This document shows, piece after piece, positions 49,151 through 57,500 of a stretch of 57,500 nucleotides of DNA; position 1 is the first letter of the stretch, and the number at the start of each line of letters is the position of its first letter. The position numbers and the translations under genes were made by a program. The notes beneath the pieces are model-generated. The model saw only the letters and a program-made list of their open reading frames with translations, ran no database searches and was not told the DNA's origin. This DNA comes from Adiantum capillus-veneris (taxonomy: Eukaryota > Streptophyta > Polypodiopsida > Polypodiales > Pteridaceae), in NCBI GenBank assembly GCA_014529385.2, contig CM043958.1:154252793-154310292 (forward strand), read 5' to 3'.

Positions 49151-49275
49151 CTGCCCATCATGCATGCACTTTAGTTGTAGTATGAAAACAAAAATGAGAA
49201 AAGATCATTTACATTTGTCCACGACAGGAGTCAGTATGAAGTCAAAGCATATAGAAACTTGAAAATGACTAAAGC

Positions 49276-49952
49276 TGTCACGGGACGGGCACCACGTGCC
49301 AATGGAAAAGAACAAATTGAACAACTTTAAGTACTTCAAATAACAATTGAACTAAAAGAGATGCACGACACACAAGATGGGGAGTGGTAGAGTCCCATCC
49401 CAAGAGAGCATTGGCCCCAAACCTTGGCGCCCCTTTCGGTATTTCTTTATATTGCTTGCAATCAACACATCGCCAATACTCCATCCTCTGCACCTTCCCA
49501 CTGAGACGTCTAGAGAAATGAGTCCATGGCACAAATTTAAAGGCCCATGGACCTATGAAAAGCAGTTACATGAAAAGCTTCAAACTTAAACGGTACGGTT
49601 CCAAAAACTGGTGTGAAAAGCTATCAGCGGAAATTACGAAAATCCATACAACTGCCAAGTCATCAACGTAAAACGCGGAAATCTGTACAGGTGGCATGTC
49701 AGCATGTCAGCGCGTTTTGCGGGTTATCCGTACAGCTGCCACGCCATCATCTTCTACGCTTTGTGTGTGTTGGTCCCGCTTTAGTTTTCATGCCTTTAGG
49801 TCCCATGGGCCCATTGGACGGGGTCCCATAAGTTGGTAGGACTTTTTCTTCTTCTGCTGCGGCTTCTTCTTAGGGTTTACGCCCCTTGGCCGGGATCTGC
49901 ACGTTGGCTCCGTTCTTCAATGGCAAGACACATCACCAGTTTGTGACATCCC
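49276..49952 (-). mobile_element. LTR-D3 (677 bp) with adjoining 3' internal sequence
   Basis: Minus strand from TGTCACAAACTGG (49952) to an inner end read in plus as TGTCACGGGACGGGCACC (49276). A polypurine tract CTTCTTTTAAGAAGGGGGA-like follows outward (49953-49970), then about 125 bp of D internal sequence up to roughly 50095, where similarity ends. So this is a 3' LTR with most of the element missing. Confidence 0.8.
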
Positions 49953-50282
49953 CCTTCTTAAAAGAAAGTATATCATCCACAATTACCGCATATCTGCAAA
50001 ACAACTCAAGTTAGCTCAAAAATTTCCAAGATTCATTCTAAGGGACAATCAGTTTTCTCATTTCCAAATTGGAGCTCTTGATATCCGCCCGCGCACTTGA
50101 GGCCCTAGAACTGCTAGTTCTATTCTGATGTGCACACAACTAATTAGATAACTATTTTCTCGTAAATAAATTAATTATTTACAAAGTCTAACATTGTTTC
50201 TCTTACGGGCGCTCAGACCTTGTCTCGTTGGAGCTGCAGGTCCACACAGCCGGATGAAGCTCGTTCCACCACATGTCAAGGA

Positions 50283-50318
50283 GGGATGGGGAGGGGGGGC
50301 TGGGGGGCCGGGGGGGTC
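50283..50318 (+). other. G-rich run with G-quadruplex potential
   Basis: Four G runs of four or more separated by 1-2 bases (GGGGAGGGGGGG, GGGGGG, GGGGGGG) on the plus strand, that is, the template side for ARP2. Confidence 0.75.
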
Positions 50319-50406
50319 CCTCTCCCTTTCATGACCTAAATTAGTTATTTTCATAGTTAGCACAGATGACAAAGGGCTTGTTGAAGTAGTTGCCACCCCC
50401 CACCCC

Positions 50407-50407
<1 letters not shown>

Positions 50408-50454
<47 letters not shown>
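50408..50454 (+). repeat. (CT)n microsatellite
   Basis: About 20 CT units followed by CGCGCG. Confidence 0.95.
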
Positions 50455-50455
<1 letters not shown>

Positions 50456-50729
50456 GCGTCGATTTGAATTCCAGGCTCCAGCTCGCCTCGTGCATGTGGC
50501 TTGTTTACATGCTACACAACTCCACCATTCCATAACTTGGGACATTGGACCTGACGCTTCATCTAAGTGTCAGATTGTCTCTCTCCTACCGGATTGAGGG
50601 GAGATTGACACGTGGGCTATACACTATTGGAAATGAAGCTCGCTTCATGTAGACCATAGATAGGAAGACACAGAGTGATGGAGAACCATGTCCCTCTTCA
50701 AAAAATAATATCATAATTTTAATATACAT

Positions 50730-50732
<3 letters not shown>
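50455..50732. other. 278 bp segment between two CT tracts
   Basis: Bounded on both sides by CT repeats like the LINE pieces. Starts CGCGCGTCGATTTGAATTCC and ends with an AT-rich stretch (ATAATTTTAATATACATAA). No similarity to L1a found; unidentified retroposon possible. Confidence 0.4.

Positions 50733-50788
<56 letters not shown>
50733..50788 (+). repeat. (CT)n microsatellite at 5' border of LINE L1d
   Basis: About 28 CT units ending directly at LINE sequence (50789). Confidence 0.95.
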
Positions 50789-51830
<1,042 letters not shown>

Positions 51831-52036
51831 CGTGTTCCAGCTAGTAGCACTTCTAGTTTCATTTTTATTTTTTTGCACAAAAATGTGGTATCAAGTTCAC
51901 TTGTTCCTAATGGTTCAATCTCATAGGTCATTTTGGCCTCTTCAATATGTTGTGTATCTTTTCATTTTTCTCCTATGGCGTTCAAGACACAGTTGGTTGC
52001 CGCTGTGAATGTGTTTTCTCGGTTGGTGCAGAGTCG

Positions 52037-52039
<3 letters not shown>
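51831..52039 (+). mobile_element. LINE L1e: 3' UTR fragment
   Basis: CAGCTAGTAGCACTTCTAG and later ATCTCATAGGTCATTTTGGC align with the L1b 3' UTR (7970-8060). About 65 bp of other sequence (51975-52039) separates it from the next CT tract. Confidence 0.75.

Positions 52040-52124
<85 letters not shown>
52040..52124 (+). repeat. (CT)n microsatellite
   Basis: About 42 CT units between two LINE-tail fragments. Confidence 0.95.
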
Positions 52125-52129
<5 letters not shown>

Positions 52130-52165
52130 TTTTCTCTAGCCAATAGCACTTCTAGTTTCATTTTA
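52125..52165 (+). mobile_element. LINE L1f: short 3' UTR fragment
   Basis: TAGCCAATAGCACTTCTAGT matches the L1e and L1b UTR words. It starts right after a CT tract and joins Copia sequence at about 52165. Confidence 0.6.
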
Positions 52166-52320
52166 TCTTTTTGGCAAACTGAATATCCGGCCTCGTGTTG
52201 CATACATAAATGAGGCAGCCAACAGCAGTTTGGTAAAGAGTGACATCAGCAGGATCACCAGCATCATGTTGATATACCTTCATAAGTTCAGAATAGTCTG
52301 AACTCACTCATTATAAGAGG
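52166..52320 (-). pseudogene. Copia RT/RNase H boundary fragment
   Basis: Minus strand reads YSELMKVYQHDAGDPADVTL then YQTAVGCLIYVCNTRPDI, the stretch after Copia RT where LVGSLIYL and TRPDI are usual. It belongs with the RT fragment at 52830-52915. Confidence 0.8.
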
Positions 52321-52829
52321 GAATAAAGCACTCGTAAAACTATAAAAGCAAGGGACACAAGAAAAGAAAAGAAAAACAAAAACAAACAAAAAAACAAACT
52401 AAATCACTTAGTTTGTTACGAAACAAAACTAGATAAAACAAAACATTATTAACTTAAAAATGTTTTTAGAAAAGGCATGTGTAAAATAAGTTGACGCAAC
52501 TTACTTGGCTTAAAACAAGTACTCGACTTTAAGCAAAAAAGTATAAGACATCTTAAAAACTTAATCCTAGAAATCAAACTTCACACAACAACTTCTAAAG
52601 GAACACATTCTTAAGTCCTCAGGTAAGCTAAATACGAAATCGAAAAATGAATACTGCTACAAACCTACGAAGAGCAAAGAACCAAACTTGACAATATGTG
52701 ATCTCAACTTCGCTGCTTGTCCAAACAGGAAGAATAAGATTATCACCTTTATCATACATAGCTTGGACAACAGCTATGACATCCCTACTAACATCGTCAG
52801 TGCCCAAGAGTAGGTGCAGGTTGAAGAAT
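52321..52829. other. Unassigned AT-rich segment inside the Copia remnant
   Basis: 52321-52690 is AT-rich with A-rich runs and no similarity. On the minus strand about 52690-52805 reads DVIAVVQAMYDKGDNLILPV and VWTSSEVE, an open and natural-looking stretch of about 45 codons that I do not recognise and that is not a usual Copia motif. Confidence 0.4.
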
Positions 52830-53518
52830 CAATTTCAAACCTGTTTCCATGGGAGTAGCAATAGGTTTGCAATCCTCAAGTCCAAAGTTACATAGCAATG
52901 TCCCTATGTAACTTTTCTGACACACAAAGTGAGCTTATACAGCCCATGGAACAAAACCCCAGATGCAACGATTTCATCACCAAAACTGGGATCGTGAACT
53001 GTACATCTGTCATCCACAAATTTGACTACCAAGTCCAACTCTAGCAAGTGCAGATACAAACAAAAGATTCTTCTTGATCCCAGGTACATAAAGTGCATCA
53101 ACAAGTGTGAAAGAACTGCCATAAGCAGCAGTAAGCACAATCTTTCCAACTCCCTGAACCGGATAAGAGGCATTGTTGGCACAAGTGATTGAATTCCCAT
53201 GAGGGACAGACTCGAGAGAGGTGAACGATTCACGATGTGAGGTAATGTGCTTTGTAGCACCACTATCGAAATACCACACATGTGAATCTGCAGCAACTGA
53301 CATGCATGCATCATGGACAGCAGGATTGTAAGTGCACTCTGCACTAGAAGCACATTCTGCATCAACATCAACATCACAGAAGACTCAACAATGGCTGCAT
53401 TTGTAGTGGGACCAGCATTTGCAGTGAAACCACCCTCTTTCTTCTTAGCGTCTTTTGCCTTCAACTTAGGACACTGCTTGATCAAGTAATCATTAGCTTT
53501 ACAAAAATGGCAACGCAT
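52830..53518 (-). pseudogene. Copia protease and GAG-pre-integrase fused to RT end by deletion
   Basis: Minus strand, from high to low coordinates: zinc knuckle CHFCKANDYLIKQC near 53510 (the conserved His is Tyr); then in another frame HVWYFDSGATKHITSHRESF (53303-53010), the Copia aspartic protease with DSG, and ALYVPGIKKNLLFVSAL; then GLYKLTLCVRK; then directly LCNFGLEDCKPIATPMETGL, the end of RT. Integrase and most of RT are missing, so a deletion joins the two. Frameshifts lie near 53310-53400 and 53010. Confidence 0.88.
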
Positions 53519-54347
53519 CTTCTTTTTGCCCTTATCACCAGAATTGCCAGACGAAGTGCTGCCAGCAGAAGCATTGGGAACAGAAGTTTAGCCACTCGCA
53601 GCAGAACCATAAGAAGTGGCTGCATTGCTGTTACCACCCTTTCTTTGAGAAGCAATAAAAGCCGGTTCAAATGCACACTATCTAGTCCTGTTTTTTCTGG
53701 AAAGTAACTCTTGCAACAGCAATGTGCATAATGCATCAAACTTGACAACTTCTGGATTTCCTTGGGTCATAAGTCTCCAAGTACTAGCCAAAGTCTAGTA
53801 AGGCATCAAGAACACTCTCCACAAGAGAACTGTCTGAAATGACTTCACCTGCAGAAATAAGTTGCTCATTGATATCCTTGACACCAGCAAGAAAAGTATC
53901 CATATCATCAACCTCATGCATAATCTTCGACTCCAACTCTTTACGCAATGAAGCAATTTTAGCCTCATTGCGGCTTGCATAAAGACCTGCTAGAATATCC
54001 CAAGCCTGTTTTGCAGATTTTGCTTAACGAATGTGAGGAACAATGGTGCGCTTCACAAACAACGCAATCAATGCATAAGCCTGCGCATCCTTTAAATCCC
54101 AACAAGCGTTTTCTGCCGTAGGAAAAACAACTCTAATAGCAGCAATCCTTGCAACAAGACCTACAACATCCTCAACATCACCTACATCCTCAGAACCAGG
54201 ACATACATCAATGCCCTGCACAATATTCCATACGCCCTTTGACACAAGAACGTGTTGCATCATATAAGCCCACATAGGGTAATTGTCCCCATCCAACCTG
54301 TCCTCAGCAACAAACATCTTGAAGACATCTGTGTTGTTGGCAGCCAT
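53519..54347 (-). pseudogene. Copia gag
   Basis: Starts ATG 54347: MAANNTDVFKMFVAEDRLDG then DNYPMWAYMMQHVLVSKGVW, the standard Copia gag opening. A TAA at 54024-54026 sits where the paralogue at 57320 has TCA (HIRSAKSAKQAW). Downstream frames contain a coiled segment (RKELESKIMHEVDDMDTFLA in a shifted frame) leading to the zinc knuckle near 53510. Several frameshifts. Confidence 0.88.
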
Positions 54348-54694
54348 GGTAAATGCTGCACCTGATGTGAAAACTGCCCAAAAATAGGACAAACATAGCG
54401 GAAACAACACGTGCTATATAGCACAAACTGTAGAAGACTGTAAGGCACCTGTTATGCAGAAAACGGCACTGACAGAAATTCTGCACAAAATGACGAAATT
54501 ACCTGTGCAGACCTGCTTGTAGTAGAAACGGAGGCCGAACGATCCCGAATCAAAAATCTGAGCAGACTACACTCTCCGAGCTCTCCCGAAATATTTGTCG
54601 ACCTAGGAACGCTCGCCAAACCTCACTGTAATCGAAAAAAGTTAGCAGGCGTGTACTGGAGCAACTGGCGACTAAGCCCGGGAGGACGTAACCT

Positions 54695-54706
54695 GCTCTG
54701 ATACCA
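54695..54706 (-). promoter_or_regulatory. Primer-binding site, tRNA-iMet type (Copia)
   Basis: Minus-strand TGGTATCAGAGC, two bases after the LTR end CTAATTCCAACA. Confidence 0.92.
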
Positions 54707-54708
54707 AT

Positions 54709-54895
54709 TGTTGGAATTAGGGTTGCAAAGAAATGCACACGGCTTGAAGAAGACGAAGGAAGTTCAAGGCACACAATAGAGAGTGTGTTACTTAGTGTGC
54801 AATGGAAAGATAGATAGCCCTAGAGTGGTGGGCGTATATACAATGCACAGGGAAAAAAACCTCCTAAAGAGGGAAAAAAAGCCCCGGCGGTCCTA
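54709..54895 (-). mobile_element. Copia 5' LTR, partial
   Basis: Minus strand ends CCCTAATTCCAACA at 54709. Contains TGTATATACGCC (about 54829-54840), a probable TATA box, and transcript-start-like sequence. The outer end is lost, probably at the CT tract beginning about 54936, since no TGTTG start is seen. Confidence 0.7.
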
Positions 54896-54935
54896 GTGTG
54901 TTCACACACACATCACTACCACATGTATATCGTAA

Positions 54936-54999
<64 letters not shown>
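54936..54999 (+). repeat. (CT)n microsatellite
   Basis: About 31 CT units. Confidence 0.95.
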
Positions 55000-55005
<6 letters not shown>

Positions 55006-55189
55006 CCGGTCACAGGTGTCTCTATTCTGCGGGTCATTATCGTGCTCTTCCAGGCACCTATCCATGTAAGTGGATTTGCCACCGCTCAATGAGCACAAAA
55101 CAGGGTCAGGTGGATTTGCCGCCGCTCATTGAATTGGCTTGGTTGTGCAATGTATGTGCATGCATGCGTGGATTCGAAGTCCAGGCCCT

Positions 55190-55191
<2 letters not shown>
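55000..55191 (+). other. 192 bp segment between CT tracts, possible SINE
   Basis: Contains a short duplication (GTGGATTTGCCACCGCTCA at 55069 and GTGGATTTGCCGCCGCTCA at 55110). Near its right end TTGGCTTGGTTGTGCAATG (55134) and GATTCGAAGTC (55170) have the spacing of degenerate Pol III A and B boxes. The segment then runs into a CT tract, which would act as its tail. Confidence 0.35.

Positions 55192-55281
<90 letters not shown>
55192..55281 (+). repeat. (CT)n microsatellite
   Basis: About 45 CT units. Confidence 0.95.
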
Positions 55282-55284
<3 letters not shown>

Positions 55285-55451
55285 AATCGAGGTTGTCTCG
55301 TTGTCCACTTGTGCGACCGCCTGTCTACTGTGTCACGTCACGTAGGGCACACACGCCTACAAGTTGCTGCATGAAGCTTGTGTTGCCATGTGCCGTCGGG
55401 GGGGGGGGGGGGGCACGGAATCCCTCCCTCTTTTATTATAGTATAGATGCC
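55282..55451. other. Unassigned segment with a G homopolymer
   Basis: Contains about 17 consecutive G (55398-55414). No coding similarity. Confidence 0.5.
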
Positions 55452-55535
55452 TAGTTGTCCCTTTTGGCCCCTCGGCAGTTGTCCATAAGTTGGCACAACT
55501 TATTATTGGTCATGCCACGTCAGTAGTTTGTGACA
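55452..55535 (-). mobile_element. LTR-D4 fragment
   Basis: Minus strand starts TGTCACAAACTACTGACG at 55535 and continues with CCAACTTATGGACAACTGCC, as in other D LTRs, for about 85 bp. It interrupts the Ty3-C3 gag. Confidence 0.7.
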
Positions 55536-55738
55536 ACAGCAGCAACCAATTGTGTCCTAAGCGGATACTCGTCTAGTTGCCCAATCATAAACCCTTGACC
55601 TTGTGGAGCATTCAAATCAACTAACGGTATAGATATGGGTGGCAATGAACTCTCGCGACGCTCAAACACTGGAGGAGGAACAGCCTGTTTGTCCTGTGAA
55701 GAGGAACCCTCTTCCATGGCGTCGTTTTCTCCCGTCAA
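55536..55738 (-). pseudogene. Ty3-C3 gag N-terminus
   Basis: Minus strand reads MEEGSSSQDKQAVPPPVFER and SIPLVDLNAPQGQGFMIGQL, parallel to the gag start of Ty3-C1 (33438). It ends by running into LTR-D4. Confidence 0.75.
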
Positions 55739-55774
55739 CCATAGTGTAATTCCGAGTTCCTATGCTCTGCGGCT

Positions 55775-56818
55775 TCGCCGCAAACCTGCAAGTTCCTGCG
55801 AGCTGTCCGGCTTTTACCGGGCTGAAAATGATCTACTCTAGCCCGATTTCAGCAACATAACCGCAATAGAAGGCTTCACAAACAAAATCCCCATGCAAAA
55901 GGTGACTTCCCCGATGCATACGAGCACTTTCCCAAACCTGGCGAGAATCTGCAACATACAGAATTCTCTGTTTTTCGCCCCGAAGATGCACCAGACCACC
56001 CATATAGCGATCCCATCACTTCCCCGAAGCTCCTGGGGGTATTAGGGATCAATTAGGGTCAAAACCTAAACCTGCAAAAATACACAGCAAGCTGTAGTTT
56101 ACTGTTTCAGGCTCCGTTTCGCGTGCCGGTCCCATCCATAGCAAGCCCTCAAGCTCCCGCACTTGTAGGGCTACTTGCTCTTTGAATCAAATTTCTCGCG
56201 TGAAATCTCTCCGAATTCACCTGTACCCGAGGGGAACTAGCAATTAGCTAATCTAGTATTTGTGCAAGAGGCTCCTGCCTCGGCAATTATGCACGAACCC
56301 ACACAACTGTACATACAGATGAAAAGCCCTCAAGCGGGCATCACGATTCTGTATTCAAAGGGGGAGAGAGATGCACGAGAGCGAAATCATCGTGCTACAC
56401 ACCTGCACCCACTATTCACTCACACAGTAGTTCACAATGAAGAAATTTCAGCCTCTTCTCTCAGTTTGGGCGCCCCGCCCCCTCTTCATGCCGAGTCTGG
56501 CAAAATGGTGTGGAGCCACCAAGAGTCCACTTTGCCTCTTTTGAGTTAATTTCCTAGTACCACCAACTTATAAGTGTCTAAATGACTTTGAACAGAGCCT
56601 AGACACCCTTTTCTCCTCGGATTTCAGTGCCAACTGGCTCGACCATCTCGTGGCGGCCTGCCCTTCAGAGCTACGGTGAACTCTCGCCATTGACCGTTTC
56701 ACACTGCCACACAATGTCCGGCCATTTGTGACTTCCAAAAGAAGGTCCCAAAAATAAAATAAAATCAAGGGAAAGAAACCAACAACTAAGGTTAGTGGTT
56801 GCCACAACCTAGTGAGAG
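55775..56818 (-). mobile_element. LTR-C4, 5' LTR of Ty3-C3, both ends eroded
   Basis: Minus strand begins TTGTGGCAACCACTAACC near 56818 and follows LTR-C (47123 onward) to GGACAGCTCGC (about 55795), after which the last ~230 bp of the LTR and the primer site are missing before gag. Confidence 0.8.
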
Positions 56819-56819
56819 T

Positions 56820-57500
56820 TTGATCAAGTGATCATTAGCTTTACAATAATTGCAACACATCTTCTTTTTGCCCTTTTCAATAGAATTCCTAGACAAGGTG
56901 CTGCCAGCCGAAGCATTAGGAACAGGTGATTTGCCACTCACTTAAGAACCATGAGAAGTGGCTACATTGTTGCTACCACCTTTTCTTTGAGACAATAAAA
57001 GTCTGCTCAAATGCACGTTGTTGAGCCCTGTTCTTTCTTGAAAGTGACTCTTGCAGCAGCAACGTGCATAATGCATCTAACTTGACAACGTCAGGATTTC
57101 CTTGGGTCATAAATCTCAAGTACTAGCAAAAGTTTGGTAAGAAACTAGCAACACATCAACAACTGTCTGCACAAGCGCACTGTCAAAAATGACTACACCT
57201 GCAGCTTCCTCATTTTATAATCTTCGACTCCATCTCATTACAGTGCAATGCAATTTTAGCCTAATTGCGACTTGCATAAAGACCAGACAGATATCCCAAG
57301 CCTGTTTTGCAGATTTAGCTGAACGAATGTGAGGAGTTATAGTGCGCTTCACGGATAACACACTCAATGCATGAGCTTGTGCATCCCTAACATCCCAACA
57401 AGCTTGCTCAGCCATAGGCAAAACAGCTCTGGCAGGAGCAACCCTGCCACCAAAACCTGCAACATCCTCAACATCGCTGTATTCTCAGAACCAGGACACA
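56820..57500 (-). pseudogene. Second Copia gag, cut by LTR-C4 and by the window edge
   Basis: Paralogous to 53500-54190. Minus strand reads CWDVRDAQAHALSVLSVKRT, then HIRSAKSAKQAWDI (no stop here, unlike 54024), and ends at a zinc knuckle start CNYCKANDHL at about 56830-56855, which keeps the His lost in the other copy. Similarity stops at about 56822 where LTR-C4 begins. Confidence 0.85.

Larger units (their letters stand above)
44489..46971 (-). mobile_element. Element D2: compact LTR element with two LTRs, no pol
   Basis: Minus-strand element inserted in Ty3-C2. 3' LTR 44489-45172, polypurine tract, about 1.45 kb internal DNA with only a short gag-like region, iMet primer site 46628-46639, and a truncated 5' LTR 46641-46971. 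Both LTRs carry the same GA microsatellite and CGTTATTTC, so they belong to one insertion. It lacks pol and must depend on other elements, like TRIM/LARD-type retrotransposons. Confidence 0.8.

Overview
This window is nuclear DNA of a land plant with very large, transposon-filled introns. A fern or another seed-free or gymnosperm lineage fits best, but nothing here fixes the species. The plant assignment rests on tRNA-iMet primer-binding sites, chromodomain Ty3 elements, Copia elements, plant-type LINEs and the residue pattern of the one host gene.

The host gene is ACTIN-RELATED PROTEIN 2 (ARP2) on the minus strand. Seven consecutive internal exons lie at 49101-49150, 13634-13737, 13060-13128, 12901-12964, 12747-12815, 2343-2426 and 2100-2158 (in coding order). 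All have GT/AG borders and compatible phases, and together they give about 166 uninterrupted codons. First and last exons are outside the window. One intron is 35.4 kb (13738-49100) and another 10.3 kb (2427-12746), so almost the whole window is intron and almost all of it is transposon.

Region by region. 1-2099: intron with a ~105 bp diverged direct repeat. 2505-8960: a near full-length LINE (here L1a, 2702-7716), a 3' fragment (L1b) and a 5'-inverted copy (L1c), separated by CT microsatellites. 8965-10715: 3' part of a minus-strand Ty3 element (family D). 10733-12682: a second LINE type with an RT zinc-finger C-terminus. 12747-13737: five-intron-spaced ARP2 exon cluster. 13871-23223: family-D LTRs, a ~1 kb mirror-like block present twice, two long non-coding repeat segments and an unrecognised minus-strand ORF (19274-20157). 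23224-31610: a full-length Ty3 chromovirus (Ty3-B) with 1543/1542 bp LTRs and an AAGGG target duplication; its pol is open for 1290 codons but gag is broken. 31884-35405: Ty3-C, a deletion derivative in which gag is joined to the chromodomain region. 35407-39915: 5' LTR, gag and protease of another Ty3 element (E), joined to a LINE fragment. 42120-48442: a second Ty3-C copy invaded by a 382 bp inverted-repeat element and by a compact family-D element. 49276-57500: more LTR-D, LINE and CT-tract clusters, a rearranged Copia element, a Ty3-C gag/LTR fragment and a second Copia gag running off the end.

The genes do not form a pathway: one housekeeping cytoskeletal gene hosts layers of nested insertions. 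The order of nesting can be read in several places (for example Ty3-B sits inside a D block whose uninterrupted paralogue is at 15357-15361). The most interesting signals are the recurrent bordering of LINE pieces by (CT)n tracts, the inverted-repeat element at 42313-42694, the composite D region with its unknown ORF, and a short block shared by three otherwise different LTR families. Family names (L1, L2, B, C, D, E) are local labels of mine, not database names.
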